18,339 nucleotides of DNA, taken from Bacillota bacterium (GTDB lineage Bacteria; Bacillota_A; Clostridia; DSM-8532). Below the pieces are notes generated by a model. The model worked only from the letters and a program-made list of their open reading frames with translations. It made no database searches and was not told where the DNA came from. The stretch spans positions 1 to 18,339 of the forward strand of contig JAFADM010000112.1 in NCBI GenBank assembly GCA_023424865.1, given 5' to 3'. Position numbers and translations under genes: made by a program. Below are positions 1-9,690 of the stretch, piece after piece. How positions within the stretch are numbered: position 1 is the stretch's first letter; every line of letters begins with the position of its first letter.

Positions 1-239
1 TAGGGTCCTCCTACGTCCGGACCCTCGTCATGCTTTAAGCCGCATTTTTTCAAGGTATTATAGATAATGTCCACGGCCCCTTCCACATAGCGCTCCTGAT
101 CCGTGTCCTCTATACGCAGAATAAAGCTGCCGTTGTAGGACTTGGCAATAAGGTATTCATAGAGGGCGGAACGGAGATTTCCGATGTGCATGTAGCCTGT
201 AGGGCTGGGGGCAAAACGTGTACGTACTTGACCTTGCAT
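1..239 (-). CDS. gltX: Glutamyl-tRNA synthetase, N-terminal part (truncated by window edge)
   Basis: The minus-strand reading frame starts at the ATG complementary to 237-239 and runs off the window start, giving 79 codons. It begins [15 protein letters not shown] and continues [15 protein letters not shown], the class I synthetase nucleotide-binding signature with the HIGH-type motif as HIGN at residues 18-21, followed by the GluRS-typical LRIEDTD at about 42-48. The enzyme attaches glutamate to tRNA-Glu in the cytoplasm, and in Firmicutes often also to tRNA-Gln. A GGAAAGG ribosome binding site lies about a dozen bases upstream. The C-terminal half, with the KMSKS motif and anticodon-binding domain, is outside the window, so discriminating and non-discriminating types cannot be separated. 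The identity is secure. Confidence 0.93.
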   Translation of the reverse strand, partial: MQGQVRTRFAPSPTGYMHIGNLRSALYEYLIAKSYNGSFILRIEDTDQERYVEGAVDIIYNTLKKCGLKHDEGPDVGGP

Positions 240-435
240 GTGTTTACCATACCTTTCCTGTAATTCGTTTCTATTATGTCTTCATAAGTGTTATTCATGC
301 ATCCTGCTTCTGCCGGACACGGCTGCAAGCAAGCTCATAACATTATTAGCCGGGCGATTTTCTCTACAGCATCTTATGACTGATAGGCGTCAATAAAAAG
401 CAAATGAATCCATGGTCGCTGCTATCCCTTGGGTT

Positions 436-450
436 GCGGGCAAGGCCCGC
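436..450 (-). terminator. Hairpin directly behind the DUF4003 gene
   Basis: GCGGGC (436-441) and GCCCGC (445-450) form a perfect 6-bp GC-only stem with a 3-base loop, starting two bases past the stop codon of the DUF4003 gene. No T-run follows on the minus strand, so it is either a weak or Rho-assisted terminator or a transcript-stabilising hairpin. The remaining bases 240-435 between it and gltX show no gene or clear promoter. Confidence 0.35.
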
Positions 451-451
451 T

Positions 452-1456
452 TTAGTTGGAGGAAGAAGCGGAGGCAGCGCTTGACGCAGCGGCACCACTG
501 GCGGCACAGGCGGCGGCCTGAGCGGCCAGTACAGCCTGAACGGTGGTTCCAACCGTGGTTTTTAACAAGCTTCCCCGGCTTTCGTCATTCAGGCTTCGAT
601 TGAGGCAAACGAGGGCAGATGCCAGAAGCAGGCTGTATTCTCTTTCTCCCAGCCTTGTGCAGCCCCTGTCCTTCATTATAGCCATTGCCTCAACCGTGTC
701 ATGGACAGCCTCTTCCCAGCTCTTCCCGGTGAGTGCGAGAAAGCCTACGGCCCCGTAATACATGGAGGTAACCTTTTGCCTGTTCTGCTTAAGAAGAGCG
801 ACGATATCGCCGCATCGCAGGGCCTTAACCTCCGGTGACGCGTCCTCAAAGGCAAGAAAATGAGTTAAATACTGTATGCCGTTGCCGTTGAAATAACCCA
901 TGCCCTGATCCTTCAGCAAGGAAAAGGTCTTTTCCGTTTCATCAAAAATACCGCTGATGGAACGGTCGAGAGAAGCGGTTATAATGGCCGAGGCATAATC
1001 CTCATAGGAGGTTAAAAGGGGATGGAGCTGTTTCATTCCATTATAGATCTCTTTTGCCCGCGTTGCTCTTTTCATCTCGTCCCCCGGCGGGGTTGTTGCA
1101 TAAAGGGCATAGGCAGCCACAGGCAGATAGGTGCTGGAGCGGAATCCGGCTTCCTTCAGAGCATCGTAGCAATTCATAAGCCTCGGAAAACTCTTTTCTA
1201 CAGGTTCACCCTGAGCGGTCAGAAAGGCAGCTGAATAAATACGGGCACTTCTAAGATAGGAAAAGAAACCGGTGCTTTCCTTAATGTACCGGCTTGCCTC
1301 CAGAAGCTTATCCGGATTGGCATGAGCCTTTTCAGAGGTATAGGAAAAGGCGCACAGCTTGATATACATGCTGTTGGCCTTCCAGGCCAGCGGCTTTTTC
1401 AGCTCTAAATAGTTATCGCAATAAAGCTCCACGGATTTTCGAAGGTCCAGGTTCAT
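452..1456 (-). CDS. DUF4003 family protein with Ala/Ser-rich C-terminal tail
   Basis: This 334-residue soluble protein has no signal peptide or membrane segment. The overall pattern (LYCDNYLELKKPLAWK near the start, LLEASRYIKESTGFFSYLRS, MYYGAVGFLALTG, LASALVCLNR) matches the Firmicute DUF4003 family, whose function is unknown. The family is mostly alpha-helical. The last 35 or so residues are almost only Ala, Ser, Gly and Thr. The start is supported by an AAAGGAG ribosome binding site at suitable spacing and a plausible promoter (TTAAAA, 17-base spacer, TATAAT at 1537-1565 on the minus strand). It is divergent from the GntR regulator gene and upstream of gltX in the same direction, but the 210-base gap and the hairpin argue against a tight operon. 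I cannot assign a role. Confidence 0.8.
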   Translation of the reverse strand: MNLDLRKSVELYCDNYLELKKPLAWKANSMYIKLCAFSYTSEKAHANPDKLLEASRYIKESTGFFSYLRSARIYSAAFLTAQGEPVEKSFPRLMNCYDALKEAGFRSSTYLPVAAYALYATTPPGDEMKRATRAKEIYNGMKQLHPLLTSYEDYASAIITASLDRSISGIFDETEKTFSLLKDQGMGYFNGNGIQYLTHFLAFEDASPEVKALRCGDIVALLKQNRQKVTSMYYGAVGFLALTGKSWEEAVHDTVEAMAIMKDRGCTRLGEREYSLLLASALVCLNRSLNDESRGSLLKTTVGTTVQAVLAAQAAACAASGAAASSAASASSSN

Positions 1457-1536
1457 TGCAAATGCTCCTTTCGGATAATATTCCGGCGGGCCGGGGTGAA
1501 AGATCTTTAATAAGCGCGCCGAAAGCCCTACACTCT

Positions 1537-1565
1537 ATTATACAATATTCATTAAGCTTTTTTAA
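1537..1565 (-). promoter_or_regulatory. Predicted promoter of the DUF4003 gene
   Basis: On the minus strand, TTAAAA (1560-1565) is followed by a 17-base spacer and a perfect TATAAT (1537-1542). It lies about 80 bases upstream of the DUF4003 start codon. The -35 match is only 4 of 6. The rest of the divergent gap (1457-1712) is AT-rich and shows only a weak candidate for the GntR gene, TTGAGA at 1619-1624. Confidence 0.45.
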
Positions 1566-1712
1566 TAGTAATATAAGATGGTTTGAATAGGGATACTCAC
1601 TTTGCTGCAGATAATTTTTTGAGAAAATTGTGCGTAAGAATAAATTCTGTCAGTCTCCTTTCGGCAGGGTGTAAAATAGAGTAAAATGAATGCCATGGAT
1701 GGAGTGAACAGA

Positions 1713-2423
1713 ATGCCGAATAAAATTAAAATACTGTCTGAAACAGCAGCAGATGAAATACTTTCTATGATTACGCTGGATAAACGCTTTGCCCCTTCGG
1801 ACAAGCTGCCCAATGAAAATGAGTTGGCCATAGAGCTTAAAATAAGCCGGACAACGCTGAGGGAAGCCATACGCCTGCTGGTAGCCCAGGGTGTACTGAT
1901 AATAAAGAGGGGGAAAGGTACCTATGTTTCCGACAGCTTCAGATCTTCCGATTCACGGGAGCTGAAGGATCTGGAGTCCTTAAAGGTAAGTGTCCGGGAT
2001 CTGTATGAAATGCGCCTTATCTTTGAACCGGAAGCTGCTTATTATGCGGCGCTGCGTGCAACGGAAAGCGAATTGAAGCGCATTTTGCAGTATGGCGGTG
2101 AAATTGAGGAAAAAATACGAAAGGGCCAGGATCGGACCAATGAGGAGCAGGCCTTTCACAAGGCTATTGCGAAAGCAACCCATAATGATTTTATGGGGCG
2201 GCTCATGCCCATTCTTTACAAGGCCATCGATAAAGGCGTGGCCCTCTCTGAAAAGCACAAAAGGGCGGTGGAGGATACCATAAGGGATCACCGCATGATC
2301 ATGGATTTTCTTCAAAGAAGAGATGGGGAAGGGGCTCGCACAGCCATGAAGCTTCATATTCTCCACGCCATTGCAGGTCTTGAAATTGACATGAGCCGGC
2401 AATCTCCCAAGAGTCGGTCATAA
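1713..2423 (+). CDS. GntR-family transcriptional regulator, FadR (FCD) subfamily
   Basis: The 236-residue protein has an N-terminal winged helix-turn-helix at about residues 10-73 (LPNENELAIELKISRTTLRE, then IRLLVAQGVLI and KRGKGTYV in the wing). It also has a C-terminal FCD ligand domain at about 90-222. His149, His193 and His215/218 fit the conserved FCD metal-binding positions (FH, DHR, KLH). Such regulators usually repress genes for organic acid, sugar acid or amino acid metabolism and are released by a carboxylate effector. I chose the ATG at 1713 over the upstream in-frame ATG at 1686 because GGATGGAG (1697-1704) lies 8 bases before it. The gene stands alone; the nearest metabolic gene on its strand is ilvD, a possible but unproven target. 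The family call is certain; the ligand is unknown. Confidence 0.92.
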   Translation: MPNKIKILSETAADEILSMITLDKRFAPSDKLPNENELAIELKISRTTLREAIRLLVAQGVLIIKRGKGTYVSDSFRSSDSRELKDLESLKVSVRDLYEMRLIFEPEAAYYAALRATESELKRILQYGGEIEEKIRKGQDRTNEEQAFHKAIAKATHNDFMGRLMPILYKAIDKGVALSEKHKRAVEDTIRDHRMIMDFLQRRDGEGARTAMKLHILHAIAGLEIDMSRQSPKSRS

Positions 2424-2485
2424 ACCCATACTTCATAGCGCCCTCGTTTTCTATATTCCAAATCAAAGTTCAGCATAGCTTTCCA

Positions 2486-2543
2486 TTGCATTTTCCGGTT
2501 ACTTGCGATACAATGAACCAGTAGATTGTATTGCAAGTAACCG
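2486..2543 (+). promoter_or_regulatory. padR promoter overlapped by an 18-bp inverted repeat (probable PadR operator)
   Basis: TTGCAT (2486-2491), a 17-base spacer and TACAAT (2509-2514) form a plausible promoter. CGGTTACTTGCGATACAA (2496-2513) and TTGTATTGCAAGTAACCG (2526-2543) form an inverted repeat with 17 of 18 complementary positions and a 12-base centre. The repeat covers the -10 box and the expected start site, the position of an autorepressor operator. Because TTTTT follows the right arm, the same sequence could also act as a terminator for the upstream regulator gene. Confidence 0.6.
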
Positions 2544-2611
2544 TTTTTGCTTGCCTGTACAGTCCTTAAAAACAAAGAATGAATCAAAAGTAAAAAAGAA
2601 AGGCTTCTTTT

Positions 2612-2983
2612 ATGAACAGAACCCAAATGCTGAAAGGAATATTGGAAGGCTGTGTTTTGAAGCTGCTGCAGGATAAGGAGCTTTATTCCCAGGAAATTGT
2701 AATGCATCTGAAGGAGCATGGCTTTGACGAAATGAGTGAAGGCACCTTGTATCCCATGCTGCTTCGGCTTGAAAAGGAAGGACTGTTCAGCACAAGAAAA
2801 AGGGATACCCGAATTGGGCCCAGCCGTAAATACTATGCCTTAAGCGATAAGGGGCAGCTGGAGCTGGCCGAATTCTTAAGGCAATGGCAGGATTTTAAAG
2901 AAAGCGTTGACGGAATAATGAGTGGAAAAGCGCCTGGAACGGCAGCTATACGGTTTATGGAAATGGGGGAGAGCAATGAGTAA
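2612..2983 (+). CDS. PadR-family transcriptional regulator
   Basis: The protein has 123 residues, the normal length for short PadR proteins. The PadR winged helix fills about residues 5-95: QMLKGILEGCVLKLLQDKEL opens it, LYSQEIVMHLKEHGF forms the helix before recognition, and SEGTLYPMLLRLEKEGLF is the hallmark recognition helix. It is followed by the wing and by RKYYALSDKGQLELAEF. PadR proteins are dimeric repressors that often control a co-transcribed membrane protein. Here the stop overlaps the start of the downstream DUF1048-like gene by 8 bases (ATGAGTAA), so the two are translationally coupled. A large inverted repeat on its promoter fits self-repression. The effector cannot be told from the sequence. 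Confidence 0.93.
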   Translation: MNRTQMLKGILEGCVLKLLQDKELYSQEIVMHLKEHGFDEMSEGTLYPMLLRLEKEGLFSTRKRDTRIGPSRKYYALSDKGQLELAEFLRQWQDFKESVDGIMSGKAPGTAAIRFMEMGESNE

Positions 2984-3875
2984 TGAAACCTTTGACGGCA
3001 TTCGGAAAGGCAACCTTGTGAGGAGTAAAAAGCTGACAGGGGATTACCGCCGTTTTTATCTTAAAATCCAAAAGGATATGGCTTCGGATGTTCGAAAAGG
3101 CATGGATATGGAAAATGCCCTTTCGGATATATTGGATATGCTTGAAGCTGCCATGGAGGAAAAAAAGCCGGTGGGCGAAATTTTCGGTAGTGGTTATGAC
3201 GGCTTTTACAAGGCCCTTTTGGAGGTTTTACCCGCTATATCCCAGGACGAAAAACGTGCCGCCGCTAAAAGAAAGGTGGGGCGACTCACCCTGTCCCTTA
3301 CAGCAGCTGTCCTGGCTTTGGCTTTGCTTATTGTATGGAACACAGGGTTAATTGGCCTTTGGCGTAACGGAATTTCATTTGCGGCAGGAAGCCTGGAGCG
3401 CTATTCCTACCATCACTCCCTGGTGGAAGGGGTTTATAAGGTGGAAATTGACCTTTCGGATCTGGAAAGCAATAAGGGCAAGGTGTTGTATGACGACGGC
3501 GAATGCCGGATTACCGTGCTTCTCGTAGATAATACAGGCTCTGCCTCCACCGGAGGCTACAGGATAAGCTTTAGGTCCAGCGGGAGCTATAATCTTCAAA
3601 AAGCTGTGCTTGTATCGGGGCAGAAGCACTATGCAACCCAGGAGCGCTCGTTTTCCAATGAAATGACGGCTAAAATGACTACGGAGTATAAGGGGAAAAC
3701 CTATGAAAGCACTGTCTTTGGAATGAGCGGCCTGAACTATAAGGACGGCGATGAGTTTGCTTTCTATCTTTTTCCCGGAGAGAGCTATGAAAGCAAGGAA
3801 ATAAGCCTTGATGAAACAGGCGTTGTTTCCCTTAAGCTTACGAATCTATCAAGAAACATATGGTCAAAAAAATGA
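2976..3875 (+). CDS. Membrane-anchored DUF1048/HAAS-like protein paired with PadR
   Basis: The protein has 299 residues from the ATG at 2976, which overlaps the padR stop and has GGGGGAG just upstream. Residues 12-90 (KLTGDYRRFYLKIQKDM, NALSDILDMLEAAMEEKKPV, FGSGYDGFYKALLEVLP) resemble the cytoplasmic DUF1048/HAAS helical domain that is typically encoded beside PadR genes. A basic stretch (AAAKRKVGR) leads into one membrane helix at about 103-128. The remaining 170 residues have a beta-rich pattern with many Gly, Ser and Tyr and probably lie outside the membrane. DUF1048 proteins are often much shorter, so the large extracytoplasmic domain is the distinctive part. A sensor or transporter-accessory role is only a guess. 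Membrane topology is fairly sure, the domain name moderately so. Confidence 0.7.
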   Translation: MSNETFDGIRKGNLVRSKKLTGDYRRFYLKIQKDMASDVRKGMDMENALSDILDMLEAAMEEKKPVGEIFGSGYDGFYKALLEVLPAISQDEKRAAAKRKVGRLTLSLTAAVLALALLIVWNTGLIGLWRNGISFAAGSLERYSYHHSLVEGVYKVEIDLSDLESNKGKVLYDDGECRITVLLVDNTGSASTGGYRISFRSSGSYNLQKAVLVSGQKHYATQERSFSNEMTAKMTTEYKGKTYESTVFGMSGLNYKDGDEFAFYLFPGESYESKEISLDETGVVSLKLTNLSRNIWSKK

Positions 3876-3963
3876 TTCTATAGGTTAATCGGTAAGGTGA
3901 AACCTTGTTCATGAGCACCTTTGAGACGAAATATGCATCAAAGCTCAGGCTTCGGTATGCCAT

Positions 3964-3992
3964 TTGACAGAAGACATCATACAACGTATAAT
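3964..3992 (+). promoter_or_regulatory. Consensus sigma-A promoter of ilvD
   Basis: A perfect TTGACA (3964-3969), a 17-base spacer and a perfect TATAAT (3987-3992) predict a start site near 3999, about 170 bases upstream of the ilvD start codon. A promoter this close to consensus normally needs repression or attenuation. The leader that follows carries repeats suited to that. Confidence 0.8.
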
Positions 3993-3998
3993 AAATAG

Positions 3999-4158
3999 AC
4001 AACGTGTGTTAAGCTTATTACTATGAATAACAGAGTAATAACGCGTTGTGGCAAATGATGAACAACTGAGGCGTTGCTTAGTGCGATGTAAAAATAAGGC
4101 ATTGCTTAACACAACGTACGAATAAAGAAGTATGAAAAACAGACAGAGATGAGTAAAC
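3999..4158 (+). promoter_or_regulatory. Repetitive, self-complementary ilvD leader
   Basis: The predicted leader contains nested complementary segments. TGTGTTAAGC (4005-4014) matches GCTTAACACA (4104-4113). TTATTAC (4015-4021) matches GTAATAA (4035-4041). GTTGT (4045-4049) matches ACAAC (4062-4066). It also has an imperfect tandem repeat of about 29 bases (4071-4098 and 4099-4127, both opening GC-TTGCTTA) and copies of ACAACGT at 3981, 3999 and 4111. No T-box element and no known riboswitch core was recognised. It may be an RNA attenuator or an array of repressor sites. Confidence 0.45.
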
Positions 4159-4171
4159 GGAGGGGTTTTTA

Positions 4172-5830
4172 ATGAGAAGTGAACGTATACGCACCGGAGT
4201 TGAGGCGGCTCCTCAAAGAGCGCTGCTTCACGCCCTGGGACTTACTGACGAAGAATTGGAAAAACCGCTGATAGGTATTGTCAGCTCCCAAAATGATATT
4301 GTTCCCGGACATATGAACCTGGATAAAATAGTAGACGCAGTAAAGCAGGGCGTTTCCATGGCCGGCGGCGTACCTATTGTTTTCCCCGCCATTGCGGTTT
4401 GCGACGGCATTGCCATGGGTCATCAGGGCATGAAATACTCGCTGGTTACCCGGGATCTCATTGCCGATTCCACGGAGGCCATGGCCCTTGCCCATGCTTT
4501 TGACGCTCTTGTTATGGTGCCCAACTGCGATAAAAACGTTCCCGGCCTTTTGATGGCTGCGGCCCGTGTCAATATTCCCACTGTTTTTGTAAGCGGCGGC
4601 CCTATGCTGGCCGGTGTGGTGGACGGCAAAAAAACCAGTTATTCCACCATTTCCGAAGCCGTCAGCCGGTACAGGGTAGGGGAGATCACCAAGGAAAAGC
4701 TGTGTGAATACGAAAACAAGGTATGCCCCACCTGCGGCTCCTGCTCGGGTATGTTTACGGCCAACAGCATGAATTGCCTCACCGAGGTTCTCGGAATGGG
4801 CCTTAAGGGTAACGGAACCATACCTGCCGTGTATTCGGAGCGTATAAGGCTTGCCAAGCAGGCGGGCATGAAGGTGATGGAGCTTTTGGAGAAGAACATC
4901 CGTCCCCGAGACATAATGACAATGAAAGCCTTTGAAAATGCCCTTACTATGGATATGGCCCTGGGCTGCAGCACCAACAGCATGCTCCACCTGCCTGCCA
5001 TTGCCCATGAATGCGGTATCGATCTGAGTATTGATATGGCCAATGAGATATCGGCTAAAACCCCGAATCTCTGTCATCTGGCACCGGCTGGGGACCGCTT
5101 CATTGAGGAGCTCAACGAAGCCGGCGGCGTTTATGCGGTAATGAATGAAATTGCTAAGCTGAACCTTCTTCATACGGATATTATCACCTGCACCGGAAAA
5201 ACAGTTGGAGAGAATATTAAAAATGTCTTTAATACGAATCCCGAGGTTATACGCCCTGTTGAAAATCCCTACAGCAAAACCGGAGGTATTGCCGTTTTAA
5301 AAGGCAATCTCGCACCGGATGCCTGTGTGGTCAAGCGTTCTGCCGTAGCCCCCGAAATGCTGGTGCACGAAGGACCCGCAAAGGTGTTTGACTGTGAGGA
5401 GGATGCTCTTTACGCCATCAATCATGGTGAGATCGTAGCCGGAGATGTGGTTATTATTCGTTATGAAGGCCCCAAGGGCGGTCCGGGTATGCGTGAAATG
5501 CTGAATCCCACTTCTGCCATTATGGGAAGAGGTCTGGGAAGCACCGTGGCTCTTATAACCGACGGACGGTTCAGCGGAGCCACCCGCGGCGCGGCCATTG
5601 GCCATGTTTCCCCGGAAGCTGCGGAAGGCGGCAATATCGCCCTGGTTGAAAACGGGGATATCATTCATATTGACATACCAAATAATAAAATTGATATGCT
5701 GGTATCCGAGGAGGAGCTTGAAAAGAGGAGGGCTGCCTGGAAGCCCAGAGCGCCCCGCATTACTTCAGGCTACCTGTACCGGTATGCCAAACACGTATCC
5801 TCGGGAAGCAAGGGTGCTGTTTTATTGTAA
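4172..5830 (+). CDS. ilvD: Dihydroxy-acid dehydratase
   Basis: The protein has 552 residues, full length for the family. It converts 2,3-dihydroxy-isovalerate and 2,3-dihydroxy-3-methylvalerate to the 2-keto acids of valine and isoleucine synthesis, in the cytoplasm, with an iron-sulfur cluster. Diagnostic segments are [11 protein letters not shown] (41-51), [11 protein letters not shown] (77-87), PNCDKNVPG (117-125), [19 protein letters not shown] (185-203) and the C-terminal [12 protein letters not shown]. Cys119 and Cys191 fit the cluster ligands. The 41-51 segment lacks the extra Cys of the [2Fe-2S] subclass, which points to the oxygen-sensitive [4Fe-4S] type suited to an anaerobe. GGAGGGG (4159-4165) sets the start. 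The gene stands alone between its own promoter and terminator. The related sugar-acid dehydratases (Edd, XylD) fit less well. Confidence 0.93.
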   Translation: MRSERIRTGVEAAPQRALLHALGLTDEELEKPLIGIVSSQNDIVPGHMNLDKIVDAVKQGVSMAGGVPIVFPAIAVCDGIAMGHQGMKYSLVTRDLIADSTEAMALAHAFDALVMVPNCDKNVPGLLMAAARVNIPTVFVSGGPMLAGVVDGKKTSYSTISEAVSRYRVGEITKEKLCEYENKVCPTCGSCSGMFTANSMNCLTEVLGMGLKGNGTIPAVYSERIRLAKQAGMKVMELLEKNIRPRDIMTMKAFENALTMDMALGCSTNSMLHLPAIAHECGIDLSIDMANEISAKTPNLCHLAPAGDRFIEELNEAGGVYAVMNEIAKLNLLHTDIITCTGKTVGENIKNVFNTNPEVIRPVENPYSKTGGIAVLKGNLAPDACVVKRSAVAPEMLVHEGPAKVFDCEEDALYAINHGEIVAGDVVIIRYEGPKGGPGMREMLNPTSAIMGRGLGSTVALITDGRFSGATRGAAIGHVSPEAAEGGNIALVENGDIIHIDIPNNKIDMLVSEEELEKRRAAWKPRAPRITSGYLYRYAKHVSSGSKGAVLL

Positions 5831-5870
5831 TTTAGAGATATAATAACATAAGTATTCTTAGCGGAATATT

Positions 5871-5915
5871 AACCCCCATGCGTTAAGCCGAAGGCGTAAA
5901 GCATGGGGGTTTTTT
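5871..5915 (+). terminator. Rho-independent terminator of ilvD
   Basis: AACCCCCATGC (5871-5881) pairs perfectly with GCATGGGGGTT (5901-5911). The loop contains a small inner GCC/GGC hairpin, and six Ts (5910-5915) follow. It lies 40 bases after the ilvD stop. Confidence 0.92.
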
Positions 5916-6531
5916 AGGTGCGCCCGGCATGGGCGATAACATGGGTCATTTGCTTTGCCGGCAATACCTATGTTCTTGTACAATAGCAAAGAGCGTTGTG
6001 CATATTGTATAAAAAAAGCAAATTGTTTTAATTAATTTATACATTGAAAACGAACTTTTTTAGTTGACTTTATGGGAGGTTTGAGGTATTCTGTTTAAAA
6101 CAGTTCTTATTCATTCTATAAAGTGTTTTGGACGTTACAAGTACTGGCAGTGTACTTTGTCCGGAGCACAGCACATTTCACTTTTTAGCAGGGAACACGA
6201 ATTAAAAAGCATAGTACGATTTTGGATTGCGTCTATTTTTAAACGATGATCTCAAGCCTTGTTTAAATTTGATGTTTTTCAGAAAAAATGTCCGGCATAA
6301 GCCTGCCAGGTTCGTTATGCACATGCTTTTGTGCTTTCCCGGAGTTGAAGGTCAGGCTGTCTATAGAGATGGACGCAATCCTTAAATCCCTACTTAGGTA
6401 TCCCTCGACTAAATTTTACATAAGATATCGCTATAATGGCGCAAAAGAATTATTTAAGCCTAAAAGAGTCCCTGCATGCAACATAATAGCATGAGCTATT
6501 ATTTGCTTTACCCAAATTCAATTAATCCGGT

Positions 6532-6573
6532 AAAAAGAAAAAGCTTCACGGATACTGCGAATATCCGCGAAGC
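6532..6573 (-). terminator. Intrinsic terminator of the small RNA
   Basis: The hairpin spans 6543-6573 with a 12-bp stem and a 7-base loop. On the minus strand, TTTTTCTTTTT follows at once. One stem position (6548 with 6568) is a G-U wobble in the minus-strand RNA but an A-C mismatch in the plus-strand RNA. This and the T-run both say that the minus strand is the working one. Confidence 0.8.
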
Positions 6574-6622
6574 AGGGGCAATCTCCTGTACCCGGCGTCA
6601 CCAGGTTCATTTGAGCTACCTT
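6532..6622 (-). ncRNA. Predicted small RNA with its own promoter and terminator
   Basis: A complete transcription unit can be read on the minus strand: an extended -10 promoter, about 90 bases of sequence and a strong intrinsic terminator. The body, before the terminator, has short complementary segments (GGT with ACC; CCTG with CAGG; GGG with CCC), suggesting a compact fold. I compared it from memory with 6S RNA, SRP RNA, RNase P RNA, tmRNA and common riboswitches (c-di-GMP, SAM, TPP, FMN, Moco, fluoride, ZTP, guanidine, glutamine) and recognised none. A 30-codon ORF starting at the ATG complementary to 6608-6610 overlaps it. The terminator T-run falls before that ORF's stop codon, so coding is unlikely. 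It points away from anfH and towards ilvD. Its target is unknown. Confidence 0.6.
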
Positions 6623-6628
6623 TTTGTC

Positions 6629-6656
6629 ATTATAACATGAAAAAAAGCATGGTGAA
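6629..6656 (-). promoter_or_regulatory. Extended -10 promoter of the small RNA
   Basis: On the minus strand, TTCACC (6651-6656) is followed by 16 bases, including the TG of an extended -10, and a perfect TATAAT (6629-6634). The -35 box matches 4 of 6 positions, which is enough with an extended -10. The predicted start is near 6622. Confidence 0.65.
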
Positions 6657-6749
6657 AAGGCTCACTTACGCATCTTTCGTCAGGAGACAGCCTCTTTTTA
6701 AACAAAGCCAACAAACAATCCATTTCGACACATAAAATTTTTGTTTTGA

Positions 6750-9172
<2,423 letters not shown>

Positions 9173-9194
9173 GGCACCTATCTCACAAAGAGCG

Positions 9195-9239
9195 CATGGC
9201 TGCGGATAACAGGGCATAGCAGCCCATAGCAGCCCATGG
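9195..9239 (+). repeat. Tandem 10-mer and hairpin in the anfD-anfG gap
   Basis: CATAGCAGCC occurs twice in tandem (9215-9224 and 9225-9234), followed by CATGG. An upstream CATGGCTGC (9195-9203) can pair with GCAGCCCATG (9229-9238) with one bulged base. The gap between anfD and anfG is about 100 bases, the longest in the core operon. A processing or stability hairpin that tunes subunit ratios is possible, as is simple slippage. Confidence 0.4.
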
Positions 9240-9280
9240 ACGGATAGTTAATAGGGTTCTTAAAGAAGGGAATGAAATTT

Positions 9281-9631
9281 ATGAAGGATTTAAGAGTAGA
9301 ACGGATAGAGCAGCTGGTGGACTATATTATGAAGCATTGCCTTTGGCAGTTCCATTCCCGGGCATGGGACAGGGAACGCCAGAATGAACAGATTCTCAAA
9401 AAGACCATGGAAATCCTTGCCGACGAGCCTGTCGGCAAGGATACCCCGGAGGACAGATGCTACTGGGTGGATGCCGTTTGTCTGGCAGGGGCTTACCGGG
9501 AGCGTTTTCCATGGCTGTCTGAGATGGAGAAGGATGAAATTAAGGACATTATGCAGGGTTTAAAGGAGAGAATGGACTTCTTAACCATCACAGGATCGTT
9601 AAACGAGGAACTGACAGTAGCCATGTATTAG
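9281..9631 (+). CDS. anfG: Iron-only nitrogenase delta subunit
   Basis: The protein has 116 residues from the ATG at 9281, or 119 from the ATG at 9272. I prefer 9281 because AGAAGGG (9264-9270) is 10 bases before it but only one base before 9272. The core is strongly AnfG-like: [45 protein letters not shown], then [12 protein letters not shown] and [13 protein letters not shown]. The N-terminus is shorter than in Azotobacter AnfG (132 residues). The delta subunit exists only in vanadium and iron-only nitrogenases. It binds the alpha subunit and is needed for full activity. Its presence between D and K confirms that this is an alternative nitrogenase. Confidence 0.94.
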   Translation: MKDLRVERIEQLVDYIMKHCLWQFHSRAWDRERQNEQILKKTMEILADEPVGKDTPEDRCYWVDAVCLAGAYRERFPWLSEMEKDEIKDIMQGLKERMDFLTITGSLNEELTVAMY

Positions 9632-9690
9632 GAGCCGCCGGAGAATGAACGCTCTTAAAGCTACCATACGCTCAGGAAGGAAGGATAATT

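Noticed and set aside
3976..4127. CRISPR-like array of ACAACGT repeats before ilvD
   Set aside because: Repeats are too short, unevenly spaced and partly inverted, and no cas genes are present. They fit operator boxes or leader structure.
4169..5173. 334-codon open frame on the minus strand opposite ilvD
   Set aside because: It lies wholly antisense to a clear, full-length IlvD with conserved motifs and has no recognisable domain or ribosome binding site. It is a by-product of codon use in ilvD.
6141..6160. Sigma-54 promoter (TGGCAG with TTTGT) upstream of anfH
   Set aside because: The GC dinucleotide of the -12 element is missing at the right spacing, and the site is over 600 bases from anfH.
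6288..6494. 68-codon plus-strand open frame in the gene-poor region
   Set aside because: No ribosome binding site, no family resemblance, odd composition, and it ends inside a hairpin. Treated as non-coding.
6518..6610. 30-codon minus-strand ORF containing CPCFADIRS
   Set aside because: The intrinsic terminator of the minus-strand transcript lies inside it and its T-run precedes the stop codon, so the message would lack a stop. The coding look comes from the hairpin arms. RNA is the better reading.
6532..6656. Known riboswitch or housekeeping RNA (c-di-GMP, SAM, TPP, Moco, fluoride, 4.5S, 6S)
   Set aside because: None of the conserved core sequences of these families could be found on either strand. 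The identity is left open, not assigned.
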